Assembly (NCBI GenBank): GCA_025765595.1
Contig: JAIVFH010000059.1
Coordinates: 157,469 to 221,468, forward strand
DNA length: 64,000 nt
Source of the DNA: Obelidium mucronatum
Taxonomy: Eukaryota; Chytridiomycota; Chytridiomycetes; Chytridiales; Chytriomycetaceae
Direction: 5' to 3'
Part shown: in pieces, positions 1 to 11,415 of the stretch
Numbering within the stretch: position 1 is the stretch's first letter
How the letters are laid out: every line of letters starts with the position of its first letter
Translations under genes and position numbers: made by a program
The notes under the pieces: generated by a model
What the model was told of the DNA's origin: nothing
What the model saw: only the letters and a program-made list of their open reading frames with translations
Database searches by the model: none

Positions 1-1523
1 CTATTTTGCAATTAGAAGGACTCTAGGTCAACAGGAAATACGGCAAGAAAAACAATTATTAAAATATCTGTTTTCTAATCTGATCTTCTTTCACTATACT
101 ACAGGTGGGGAATACTGTCAACCTGCCTCAGAGTTCCGGTGTTCTGAATGAGATTACACATTATTAAATATTACTATTTATCTCTGATGCCACCATCACC
201 TGCAACGCCATTGTCTCCACACTCTGGCGCAGACAATGTTAATTTTATTTTGTTCATTATGCTGATGACCTTTTTTTATTTTAAAATCCCAAGGTTTGGC
301 ATGTTGTGCCAGCTTCACATTCTTGGCTAAACTACACGGCCAATTGAAGCAGGTTTCTTTATTGCTCTTTATTGACAGACAGCAACAATGAACCAAGGTA
401 CAGGGGTGTTTGAATGAGTGATCTTGATCAGATCACACCTTTGACACTTCCTTGTTTACAAACAGGATCATCCTCATCTTCCACCTCGAAAGTGTCAGCC
501 AATTCATTGACTTCGGCAAATGATGTTGATGAACAGCATTTGTATCTTCCTTTTGTTTTTTTGGCTAAACTATACATCTACACCAACACCCAAAATATAG
601 GTTTGTATTTTGTTGAAAATGTACTCAGTAGCATGACAAATGTCCAAACCCCCGACGGTGGAATTTCGGATTTCATGGTTGATTTTTGGAAAAAATTTGA
701 TAATAGCATTGGGAAGTTGACGGAACACACAAACACATTGATGTTGATCATCCTCATGTTTGGACACATGACAAAGGTTCTTGATTTTCTGGAACCATCA
801 AATGTACTACAAACAGATCTGGAGCCATTGTCACATTTCAGGCCTGTGAAAATGTGTACCAAATGTTAACCAAAGAAACATGGGCAAGCAAAGCAACTAG
901 CCAATAAGGCAAGTGGAAACGATCATATGTATAAACACATTTTACCTTCTGAATAGATTGCTGTTATGTTGCAACTTCTGATCAACAACAAGATTGAACC
1001 ATTCACCGCCTTGGATCTCTGTATAAGACGGGATAAGTTGGTAATTGATTCCCTCAGCCCAAGGGATGTTGCAACGCGATTAGCCAAAGATTCAAGGGCT
1101 ATTCTTCCGGCCTTTGAGAAAATGTTGCTGTAAGCTGAAGGGAGTGTTATCAACAGCAAGACAGTTGATAAGTTGTATTTAGTCCTTGTTGAATTAGGAT
1201 GATTGGGAGGTTGCAGATTTTGAGGCGTTGGTCAGTGCAAAATTGAGTTCTATACAACCACGGGTACAAAGACAACAGGTAAGATATCATTTTAATCATT
1301 AAAATATCTTCTCCACTTTCTCTTTGCTCAATTTTATTTAAAAATTTTATTTGAAAACAAAAACCCGGCTCCTAAATCCTACCACATTGTTGGGGGTGAT
1401 GGGGAAGGAAGAAAAAGGCCCAAGAGAAAGGCAGCTTCCTCCAGTTCTCCATCACAAGGAAAACCCCCAACCAAACGAGTAATAGAGGACACTGCAAGTG
1501 ATTTGGAAGGCGGTGGTGAAAGT

Positions 1524-1553
<30 letters not shown>
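1524..1553. repeat. Homopolymer tract of 30 G
   Basis: An uninterrupted run of 30 G residues followed by GATCCTTAGGGG and a G/A-rich stretch to about 1610. Runs this long are mutation-prone and hard to sequence, so the exact length is uncertain. Confidence 0.9.
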
Positions 1554-1554
<1 letters not shown>

Positions 1555-2237
1555 TCCTTAGGGGAAACTGACAGGTCCCCCAAAGGGGAAGGGGAAGGGG
1601 AGAGGGAAAGCTGCTCCCAAGGAGAAAAATGAAATTGAAGAGGATGAAGACTTTTATTATGGGGGAAACAGTCCGTATAACTCAGAAGCAAGGGGGCAAG
1701 ACTCGCACCAAAAGGAAAAGGAGTATTCAATAGAGGACATAGAGCTATTCAAGGAATGGCTACAGAAAAAGGAGTCTTTCAGTGAGAGTACTTAAGCAGA
1801 TATTGTGTTTTGTGACTATTTGCATTTTTCAATGCATTTAGATTGGGAATCAGAATTAAATCTGGAATCAGACTCTGCGAAACCTGAGGACCCCACCCAG
1901 TCTTCCATGAATAATCCTGAACCAAATACCTCTACAAACCTCACCACCTCTATTTATCTCTCAAAACCTCAAATCAGTACATGGCCGCTTCCAACAATTT
2001 ATACTGAGGAGAAAAACATGCCAATCTCAGAAATCCTCCCAACATTAGCCAGCTCATAAACTAATACCAGGATAAAACTGGCATTGTTAAAACCCTGTTG
2101 GCTGATAATGTCACTTTTGTACCATCCAGCATGGATTGGTGAAGGCAATTATTAACGTGTTTTTGGGTGGTTGGAGTATGTTTTGAAGCTTTCAATTTAT
2201 ATTTGTTGGTGAGAGTTGGAGTCACCTGGGTAAGAAC

Positions 2238-3000
2238 GTGTTGTGTTTCCTAAAAGCTTCAGAGCACCTACTTTACTTAAGAACTATTTTTTTTATTTAT
2301 ATAGAATATGCTTCAGACTCAAGGACTCGATATGCTGATTATGATGATTGTATCAAGCAAATAACAACAAATACTTTGCTACTGGGCTATATTACGCTTG
2401 CTTCTATTGTGTTCATTACATCCAAGATTATTCATCATTTGGACTGGGACATCACAGGCTGGATGAATTCTTCTGTTCTTCCTGCAAGGTTACCCGCAGC
2501 AACACCAATCAATTTTCACCAGAATATCAGAGGGTTTCTAGTAATCTGGCCGGCTGTTTTTTGGTCTAGTGGTGTGGACAACTGGAAGCGGTGGGATTGG
2601 TCTTCTGGCAATCGCCACAGTATTGCTGGTCAAAATCTGATCACAAGCCTGACGCCTGCCAGTTCCAAATATTGAGGTGTATGTTGGCCAGGCTTTGTTT
2701 TTACAACAAACAATGCCATCATGTTCCACAAAAATAGGGCATCTCATAGAAAGAAAGCATCTGCTGTGGCTGAAAAAAGAACTACTTCACCCGAGGAGCA
2801 CCGGCAGCAACTGTCATGCAATCATTGATTTCAGATATTTTTTTGAGCACTTTGATGCCCATCACAAGATGATGCTGACCTTGATTCTAGCCACCTCAGA
2901 AACTTCTGTCCCCAATTTGACCATTTGCATCCAGCTTCTGACAAGCCGGACACCCCAGTTTCGGAACCAGCCACAAAATCTTGAACAAAAACAGTTTTAA
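2238..3000 (+). pseudogene. Fragmentary coding remnants, unknown origin
   Basis: Overlapping short frames at 2238-2675, 2348-2569 and 2677-3000 show coding-like composition but do not join into one frame. The 2348 frame contains a CSSC pair with histidines upstream, which could be a remnant of a zinc-binding motif. I do not recognise a family. The absence of any frame longer than 145 codons and the repeat-rich setting suggest a decayed mobile element rather than a host gene. Confidence 0.25.
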
Positions 3001-3823
3001 TTATTCAACACAGCACTAGGATTTTGGCCTGCTGATGGTGCAGTCCCTTGACTCTTTACATTCCATTCCCTCTGTTCACCCATATGCCAACATTTTGTAC
3101 TATGACTTCATGCACCTTATTCAGCAACATCCATCAGCCTCTAACAGATTAATGAATGAGGTTTTTCTATTCACGGCCTGCTTATTTCAAACCCTCTGAT
3201 CTGCCAAATACAGTGCAAGCTAGTATTAAACTACTTGATTCACATGAAAAATTTCATTCATGGGGTGGGGCAGTATAGTACATGTGAGCTTGGGTTAGAA
3301 TATGCCAAGTAAGCAGCACCAATTGCAGTCTTACGATGACAATTTGTTTGACATCTTCTGTTCACTGTTCATCAAGATTTTATTTAAATAGCTCACCAGA
3401 GTTTCTTTGGAAAGCAAGAGGTAGCCTCTTTAAATTTTCTGACAATCAAAATAAAACACCCCCTAGAAAGAAATGTTTGCCCCCAGGTATTAAATCCTAT
3501 AAAGACAAAATGAATTTGTAACCTGCACTGCGAAGAAGCAGAGTGACTGAGCGTATGTCTCTAGTTTGAATGCCGCAACACCATTGATGCTACAATTGAG
3601 CTGATTTGCTAGAAACTGTTCAGGCCTCCAGTCAGTAACATGAGTCGCATAGCCTATTTGGTAATGTCGGGGCCTAGTAACCTAGAGGCACTAGGAAACC
3701 CCAAGAATTGCTGGGTGTCGTGACTCTCCCAACAAGATTCATGAATTTAGAAAGGAAATGTTCTTTCAGAGATGGGTGAAAGCATTTATGGGAAAATAAA
3801 TATGGGTAACTGGTAGAAGCAGC

Positions 3824-4488
3824 ATGATGAAGAAGTATGCTGATGCAACTCAACTGAATGACAAGACTAGTGAGCATCAAATGTATCTGATTTCACCAAA
3901 TCTTCCATTAGCTATTAAACACAATTGGAAAACAAAACTACTTGTTGGATTTGTTCCAAAAGCCTTTGTCAAGTGGTGTAAAGCTGAAATCGGTACAGAA
4001 AAATCAAAGAAAACTAAACGCAATTTCTATCATGCAGCTCTGAAGATTCTATTGGAGCAAATCAAGCAATACCAAAATTTGGTTGGGAATGGAGTTGGTG
4101 CATTTTGTTCCAAGGATCTCATGCTTTCCTGTCAACATGCGTGAACATTATATGATGTCACTGTTAAGATCATGCTGGCGCGTCTCCATGCATTCATTAT
4201 ATGGTTCCCCAAAGGTATTTCCACTGGACAGAATTCCCAGAACTTGATGTCATGGATTCTGACAGTGGGGACCATGATTACAACCACATGTTGGATCATA
4301 GCTACATGTTAAGACCAAGAATGGAAGCTGGGATGAATAGAATTGCTAGCTGTGGTGACAGCAAAAAAAATTGGGCGCATTCCTTGAACACTGGAACAGA
4401 AAACGCCTTCGCCGGATTTATGTGTGTGAACTTGCATGAAATTTTCTCCTATCAAACTAAATTGAGAATTAGATCATGTTGTAGATAA
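3824..4488 (+). pseudogene. Possible Plavaka/CACTA-like transposase remnant
   Basis: Two frames (3824-4144 and 4201-4488) lie in succession. The first reads DKTSEHQMYLISPNLPLAIK, then a LLVGFVP segment, then YHAALKILLEQIKQYQ. This order recalls the part of fungal Plavaka-type transposases where a statement about prices or names of places (S-L-x-N-LP) precedes LxGxLP and a conserved RxxxHxxxxxIxxPL-like helix. The match is from memory of the family's layout, not an alignment. The frame breaks near 4144 and no terminal repeats were found, so if the call is right this is a dead fragment. Confidence 0.3.
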
Positions 4489-4892
4489 GCTCGTCATTAT
4501 AACTTCTAGGTCAAATATCATATGAGCAAATCAACATTGTGTGGTCCATGACAATCTGAAACTTGAAAGCTGGAAAGAAATGGTGGCAATATCACCCTTC
4601 AAAGTTGTGAGGTCTCTCAATTGGAAACAATGATCAATCAATGGCAAGGTATGTGTTTGGAAATCCAGAAAACTCCTCAAAGCTTTCCTTGATTTGCCAA
4701 ACAGATCAAGAGGCAGTTGACTTGCTCATGGCAAACAAAGAAGCTGACTCATCCAAAGTGCCAGGATGAGTTAAGTAATGAAGAGGAGCTGCAGGCCATT
4801 AAGCATTTCTGCAATCCTGATAACAAAGGCTTATTTACTCTGAGCTTCTGTTTGAACCACATCTTGTCATACTTTGTATCCAACACCAATCT

Positions 4893-4990
4893 GTACGGTG
4901 GTCAGTACGCCCCTACAAAACTTCACAAAACACAAAAAAGTAACTGACCAATCAGAAACTCACCAATCAAAATATGGTAAAGAAAACAGG
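4893..4990 (+). repeat. Dispersed repeat, copy 1 (partner at 38752-38850)
   Basis: About 95 bp beginning TACGGTGGTCAGTACGCCCC and continuing through a CTTCACAAAACACA block and two CCAATCA blocks. It matches 38752-38850 on the same strand at roughly 80% by eye. The matching starts and stops abruptly in both copies, as expected for the end of a mobile element. No coding potential is obvious. Confidence 0.6.
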
Positions 4991-6059
4991 AAAGGCCAAA
5001 CCAACTTTATTTTCGCCGTCTATCATAGACATTTAACACTTTTAAAAACAGCCATGGTGTTTAATTTTGTCCCATAGCTCTCTTTGCCATCAAAGTTTCC
5101 AAAGAACCTTCTGCTCCCACTACATCTCTGTTTAGAGACATGACAGTGGCAGTTAAACCACCCATCCCCGATTGGGGACAATTTGGACTCCTCTATAACC
5201 AAATTAGTTATCATTGATTACAGCAACATCTGACGCGGCGTGCCAACCCCAAGATACAAGAATCTGGATCTCATATCTAATCCCCCTCTCAAACGTTGTA
5301 TTACAACACATAATTTTCACTGCCACACTGTACAGCCGGCATGTTATGAGGCCAATCCATCACTTTGAGAAGCTTTTGACGCCTTGGTTTGCTACAGTGT
5401 TCAAGAACCCTTCTGGCAGTGTGCTTTAGATTCCCGAGTCTTGTGCTGTCCATGCTGTCAACACTGTTGCGGTAAGCCGCTCTTGACAAGATAACACCAT
5501 GAAGTGCTGATCCTGTTACGAGCACAGAGGTGGGAATTTATGCTCTTGTTAAACTGGAAGAAGATGGCAATGCATATGCGGGCGTCCGCGCTGGAGTGTC
5601 ATTATCTTAAATCGGGTACTGGTTGTGTTCTGGCTCAAGAATATGTATTATTAATAAATATTTGCTTCAAAAAACTGTGATAGAATCCTTTTTCAGCCAG
5701 TCCAGAGTATAGCAGAAAGTGTCTTGCGATAGCTGTAAACTATCAGAATTTTATTGCTGTCAACAAAAAAGCAATGAAACATATGTTGAACACAAACACA
5801 ATTCTGAAACATCAGTCATTTATTTCGGGTTTCACATACTCAACCACTCCCCAAATGTATTACTATATATTGGTTCATTTTCCCCTTCTTGTGTTTCTTT
5901 ACTTCTTGCTCTGATTCTCTTGTGCTGTGTTCCCTATTGCTCACACACACACTGTTCTTCAACATGCTCAAGTTAAACTGGCGTTTCTATGTAGTTACAT
6001 ATGGTGAGTATACATACTTGGACACTATTTCTCTAAATAGTTAATTTGTTTCAATTAGT

Positions 6060-6555
6060 TTGGTTACTCCAGATGAATACATGTGGAACACGATCACAAC
6101 AACATACTCAAAATACGTAGCATACCGGGCTATGTGTAAAAAAACATTTCAGTTCACGGGAATGCCAGCTACGGAAGACGCTGAAGGCAAATTCCGCCAG
6201 GTTGTTACAGCTGGAATTGCAGTTGTCGAAATGGTTCATGCAAGCACATTTAGACAGGTTGGATCCAAGAAATATCGAACCAAATGATTTCATCATGAAA
6301 TTATTCAACGCTTTCACGGAGATAATGCTGTCCATTGCTATATACACAGTTGCTGTCGCATCTAAATCAATAAAAGACAAGTGTGACAGTAATCAGGTGG
6401 ATGGTATTGTTTTGTGCAGAATGCTTGAACACAAACAAGGTGTTAATAAGTTAAGATATTTTAAGAAATCTTTTAATGAGTTAAGGCCTCTAGGAAAAAC
6501 CCTGCTGATACTTCACAAGGAAGATACACCAATGGATCTTGAAGAGGAGACATGA
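6060..6555 (+). pseudogene. Unrecognised coding remnant with a frame change
   Basis: The frame from 6060 (starting VTPDEYMWNTITTTYSKY) runs to 6287. A second frame, open from 6202 to 6555, carries the more protein-like continuation (DPRNIEPNDFIMKLFNAF and onward to an acidic end, PMDLEEET). The switch near 6200-6260 suggests a frameshift or an unrecognised intron. The family is unknown. It overlaps the next small frame by an ATGA at 6552-6555. Confidence 0.3.
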
Positions 6556-6995
6556 ACACCAGCAAGCCTGCCAATGGTAGTGAACCAGAATGTGATGCTG
6601 GCCCTTGTCTGAATGCAAGCAATCCACCTGCTCACCCTTCAAATGCCCAACCTGAAACTCTTGGATTCATACCTGGTGACAATGATTCCACATCTGGTGC
6701 AACTCCCCAACCTCCCGCTCCGACTACAGACCAACAACACAAGCCAGCACCCAAGGCCCGAGTTCCAACACCTCAACAAACAACTCCAGCATCCCCTCCA
6801 CCTCCTCATGCCCCGCTGCCCATACTGATTGCCCCCAGAAAATCAGATAGACAGCAAGCTTCTGGTGCACCTGAAGGTCCCTCGACGCCAACCTGCCCCA
6901 AGAGAAGAAAGTCTCAGATTTCTGCCCCTGCTTCCAGCAACAGTGAGCCATGTCAATCCTCCAAAAAAGGAAAGATCCAAGCCCCTCCAAACTAA
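6552..6995 (+). CDS. Hypothetical proline-rich protein fragment
   Basis: A 147-codon frame, rich in Pro, Ser, Thr, Ala and Gln, with a basic C-terminal part (PKRRKS, SSKKGK). It is low-complexity and would be disordered. No domain is recognisable. It may be an exon of a lost gene or of a transposon reading frame together with the upstream fragment. The downstream stretch to 7587 has no convincing frame. Confidence 0.25.
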   Translation: MNTSKPANGSEPECDAGPCLNASNPPAHPSNAQPETLGFIPGDNDSTSGATPQPPAPTTDQQHKPAPKARVPTPQQTTPASPPPPHAPLPILIAPRKSDRQQASGAPEGPSTPTCPKRRKSQISAPASSNSEPCQSSKKGKIQAPPN

Positions 6996-7587
6996 TTGCC
7001 ACTAACCAGCAATTCTTCACTGAAGCTTTCAAAGGAACATTTAAAAATGAAGCTGGGGATGACTTTATTGAAATCAAGACCGAAAAAAACCAGGTTTGTG
7101 AAGACTGGACACTGTGAAGCTGCTGAGTATTTTCTCTGTTATGGTCACCTCACTATGAACGAATTCAGAAAGTAGGCAGCAGCAACCCAATTGGGCCAGC
7201 TATATGCAGACATTTTCAAAAGAGGTAGAATCATCTTTTTGCAACATGATTGTAGTTTATCTATAATGTGATTTGTGTATTTTTTTAATTATCAGCTGTT
7301 CTGTCAAACAAATTTATTTCGGACTCGTCTGAAGATGAAGTTAAAGTAAATGTAGTCGAGCAAGCTGGGTTGAGTACAATGTGCTCATCAATAGTCAAAG
7401 AAGTATCAACAGTTAGGAATGCAAATGTTGCTGGAGATGATCTGATGGTGTTGGACACATTAGTGGGCTGACCCCGTCCGAGGCTAGAGAACACATGGAA
7501 TACAGTGGAGATTTTCAGAAAGAGGGGAGAGATCCCATGGATATGGAGTTTGACAATTGATGGGGTGGCAATATGGACCTTCCTTCA

Positions 7588-7729
7588 TGTTGGAGGCACA
7601 TGAAACTCATGTTGCAAGCTCCATGTTTGGAAATAAAGTTTAAGAATTATCTCCAAAATCTCTCTGGTGTCCACAACAATCAGCTCGCCTGTCTACAGAA
7701 CCAGCACCGCTTCCAGTCCCTCTACAACA
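7588..7729 (+). repeat. 5' LTR of copy A1
   Basis: 142 bp, TG...CA ends. It matches the family LTR seen at 16390, 39819, 46754, 51047 and 62846, with a few substitutions. No TGG-type primer-binding site follows; the next bases are GATTAAGAAGTC. Confidence 0.9.
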
Positions 7730-7911
7730 GATTAAGAAGTCTTATTACTCAACATCTGTTCAATTTTTCCTGTACCAATTAGTCAGGGAACCCTTAAAAA
7801 GCCGGAACTTTCAAGCATTTACTGTTACACAAGCACCTCAGCCGCTACTACCAAAGCCGCTACAGCTTCTAAATCTACTACAAACAGCTAAAACTACTTA
7901 TTAAAACCAGT

Positions 7912-9584
7912 AACCCTAACCCAAAAAGAAATGCGAAGAAGACATCAGGACCTCTACCCCGATGGATGCTGTAGAGTATGCCTCTCAGATGAGGAAGAAA
8001 CAAATGAGCACCTATGGAACTGCCCAGTAATGCAAGAAACCAGAGGAGAAATTATGACCAACTTCATCGAAAATCTTAGTAAAAAGATTGAAGAAGAGTG
8101 CCAAAAGGAAAGCAAGGAGAAACCACAACGACCCAGTAACCCTGAGGGGGGCATCCAACCAACTCTAATACCAACGGGAAGCAACCCGAAAGGAGAAATT
8201 GAGAAAGAAAGTAATCTGACACTATAGGAAATTAAGACCAAACTGGAGAAGTGGTTCAGAAACTGGATGGGACAACCAACAAACCAATACATGGAGGAAA
8301 ACATGAACCCAATAAACTCCAAAACAGACAGATTCTCATTTGAACAGGTTGCAGGATATGGACTTATACCAGAGATAACCCATGAATGCATCAAAAAATG
8401 TGGAGTACAGAAGGCGGAAAGTACCAGAAGAATTATTGTACAATCATGGAAAGACCTGAGATACGAAGTAAAAGAGAAAATCTGGAAATACCGCAACGAA
8501 AAGACAATTGAATTTGAACTTGCCTGCGGAATCACTGAGAAAGACAAAACCAAGAGGAAAGATAAAAACCCCAGAAAAGAGGGACCCAAAAACAAAACTG
8601 AAAAGAACAATGAACCAAGAACAACCAAAAACACAAAGATCAAAAGTGAAACCATATGACAACTATGCGAGGGGATAATGGACGCAACAGGAAACCAGGA
8701 ATGCTCAGGAAGAATGGGGAGAATTAAAAAAGCAATCAAAACGCTAATGGAAGACAGAAAAGGAATCAAGAAAATACAGCCTGGATGGACAACAACATCT
8801 AGCAGATACATGAACGCATAGGTCAAGAATGATGAATTCAAATACAAACCAAAAAAACACCAAGTGCCAGGAAAGAAATCGAAAACTGACAAGAGCAGAC
8901 AGAAAAACAAAAAGAAGGAAATGCATGGAGAGGAAAAGGAAATTGAAAAGAAACAACTGAAAAGGAAACTGGAAGAACTACAAGAATATGAAGACAGAGC
9001 ATTCAAAGAGCTAAGAAAAGGGAAAACGACATTGGAAGAAATCAGCCATGACATAGCAAGGGAAAGACAAAGACTAGAAATTCCTGACAGAGATGTGGAC
9101 ATGGAACTGGTATCCCTACAAATACTCAAGGGACGGCAACAAGAGTGGACCTATCCAGAGGGGATTCCACCAACACAAGGATCAAGCAAGCAGCAAGGGG
9201 ACCGGAACCCCACAAGCAAGAGACATATGGTGGAAGGGAGGCCAGATGGGGGCTCTCTTTTTTCCCCACAGGGGTTTTTGATACCGAGGCCCCCGATAAA
9301 CGTGGAAGCTCAAGAGGACCTGAGGGATGGGAGTGGAGAAAGCGGGATTGTTGCAGATTAGGGGTACACAACATAGGTGGAAACTCAAGACGAGTTGGAG
9401 GATGGGAGCGGGGAAGTGATTGTGATAGTAGACGGGGGGTCTACAAGGGGGATTAGGTGGAAATCACTCGTAATCCGGAGTATGAGGCCGGGCCTTACTT
9501 ATCAATCCGAGCAATTGGGGGGAAAATAGTAGTTCCACAAGTGTTTATTACAAAATACAATTCATACCAAAAAAAAAAAAAAAA
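7912..9584 (+). mobile_element. 5'-truncated non-LTR retrotransposon (LINE) inside A1
   Basis: The insert splits the A1 leader. It is flanked by a 26-bp target duplication (AGCTAAAACTACTTATTAAA... at 7886-7911 and 9585-9610) and ends in about 16 A residues, the signature of target-primed reverse transcription. One reading frame runs from 7931 to 9361, broken by in-frame stops near 8225, 8657 and 8819. Near its start is a CX2C-X9-HX4C motif (CRVC...HLWNC), as found just after the RT domain in many LINE ORF2 proteins. The rest is a long Lys/Glu-rich tail with likely coiled coil. The RT and endonuclease domains are missing. The first bases read AACCCTAACCC. Confidence 0.85.
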
Positions 9585-9713
9585 AGCTAAAACTACTTAT
9601 TAAAACCAGTTTATTCTACTACAACAACTACAACTTTCTACTACTTGAAACACTTGAAACTCAACCAACCCCCAACTACTACGCCTCAAAAATTTTTCTG
9701 ACTTCAACAAAAA

Positions 9714-11341
9714 ATGACAACCAACAACAACTTGAAAACAACTTTTACACTTGACCATGACAACATCAGTGACTTCCACCAGTGGGTTGACGATATTGAA
9801 GGTGTTGCAGCCCAACACAATGTTCTCCACACCATCTGTCTTGACCAAGAGTCCCACAATGACAACATCAACAACTACTTGGTTCCTTATGGTCCAAATG
9901 GTGCAATCACGGCTGATCCGCAGCTTCTTAAACTTGCAGTCTGGGATAATCCTGAAGACCCGAACGATCCATGGGTTCTTCAACTGACTGATGTCCCAAA
10001 TACTTGTCCAGGGTCTTACGCAAACAACAAGATGATGCAACGTATCATCAAATGGAACATCTCCGCTGCCCTATTGAATATTTGTCAGCAAAACACCAAA
10101 TGTGCACGTACCTGGATTCGAAACCTCCAGACATACTACAATGCACAGACTAGGACAGATACGAAGGAGACTATCAAAGAATGGATCACACTTCAACATC
10201 TGTCACATGAGTCGATTAGCGAATACTATAACCGATTCTCAAATATTCTCACCAAGATGCGCGCTGATCCAACTAATGCCACATTCCGTCCATTCGTCAA
10301 TCTCCCTGAAGTCATTAATCATGTCATTGACGCACTCTATAAACAATCTTTTGGTCATCAAATTCAAAGAATCAAAAGTCTTGAAATTACAAACCTCAGT
10401 GATCTCTTGAAAGAACTCCTGGAGACTGAGAAGAACATCGGCTTCAAACCAAAAAAGACTGCAAATGATTTTGCCTTGCTCCTTGGAAGTGGACAACCCA
10501 ACGGAAGCAGCAACTTCAACTCCAATGGGACTGGGCGAGGAGGTTTCCGTGGACGTGGTAGAGGCCGTGGTCGCGGAAGCTTCAACAATGCGAACGGCCG
10601 TCCCGGACCTTATCCAGCTCAGAACACCCAGTGGAATCGTGGAGGCGGGAACTCTAATAGGGGAGGATACGTTAACCAGGGAAGACAATTTCCTGTTAAT
10701 AGTAACCAACCCACTCACCGCTTACATGCCTTAGAGTTTACAACTCAACAACCTCCAAGTCCTTGCCAAACTTGCAGGGGCAACCACTTTCACGTTCAAT
10801 GCTTCAAGTTGCAAGACTACCCATTCAACGCGCTACTTCCATTCCCTCAGGGGAAGCCGCTGCTGCCACCAAACAAGATCCGCAACGACATAGTCAAACT
10901 GTTGTAGAGGGACTGGAAGCGGTGCTGGTTCTGTAGACAGGTGAGCTGATCGTTGTGGGCACTAGAGAGATTTTGGAGAGAATTCTTTTTATCTTTATTC
11001 CCAAACATGGAGCTTGCAACATGAGTTTCATGTGCCTCCAACACAAACATCCGCTGATCCAGCAACTACTTTCGAAACCGCAAAACGCATTGTTCAATGC
11101 TCCTTTCGACAACTACCAATGGCAACAACCCGTTTACTACCAACAGCAATCACTGATGGTTCCGCAACAACAACTTCCACCACCGCCTGCTGCTCAACTA
11201 CAACCTACAGTTACATTCCAGCAGCATCCTACAGTTATAAATGATCAGCAAACCATAAATACTATAAATACCCAGGCAAATAACTTAGCTTCTGGGTTGG
11301 GTACTATGGTTCCTGCAGGTTTTTACCAGGGCCAGCAATAA
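9714..11341 (+). pseudogene. A1 gag (interrupted)
   Basis: This encodes the family A Gag. An N-terminal region (MTTNNNLKTTFTLDHDNISD) precedes a capsid-like helical segment, an Arg-Gly box (GRGGFRGRGRGRGRG) and a variant CCHC knuckle (CX2CX3HX4C, starting CQTC). The frame from 9714 stays open into an inserted LTR at 10900 and stops at 10907. The gag C-terminus resumes after 11048, ending at 11341. The equivalent intact gene in copy A2 (49283-50761) is 492 codons. Gag would form the virus-like particle and bind RNA. The leader before the ATG is very poor in G. Confidence 0.85.
10900..11043 (-). mobile_element. Solo LTR of family A nested in A1 gag
   Basis: A 144-bp copy of the family LTR in reverse orientation, flanked by the 5-bp duplication CAAAC (10895-10899 and 11044-11048). 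Deleting the LTR and one CAAAC restores continuous similarity to the other gag copies. It is therefore the footprint of a separate insertion followed by LTR-LTR recombination. Confidence 0.9.
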
Positions 11342-11415
11342 GTTGGCCGAAAGATGGACTTGAAGTTGACGCGCCATCTATAACTCAAGTCATCAATACA
11401 TCAGCGTCACATCAA

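Larger units (their letters stand above)
1..7587. other. Decayed repeat-rich region, no intact gene recognised
   Basis: This stretch has only short, unconnected reading frames (mostly under 150 codons) on both strands, AT-rich sequence and a long G run. I could not assemble a full host gene with introns from it. Parts look like eroded transposon coding sequence and are listed separately. The region ends at the 5' LTR of a Copia element at 7588. I see no RNA gene or clear regulatory site in it. Confidence 0.6.

Noticed and set aside
7954..9129. 391-codon open frame on the - strand
   Set aside because: It is antisense to the A-rich LINE remnant, and its Ser/Phe/Leu-rich content is what the complement of a Lys/Glu-rich frame gives.
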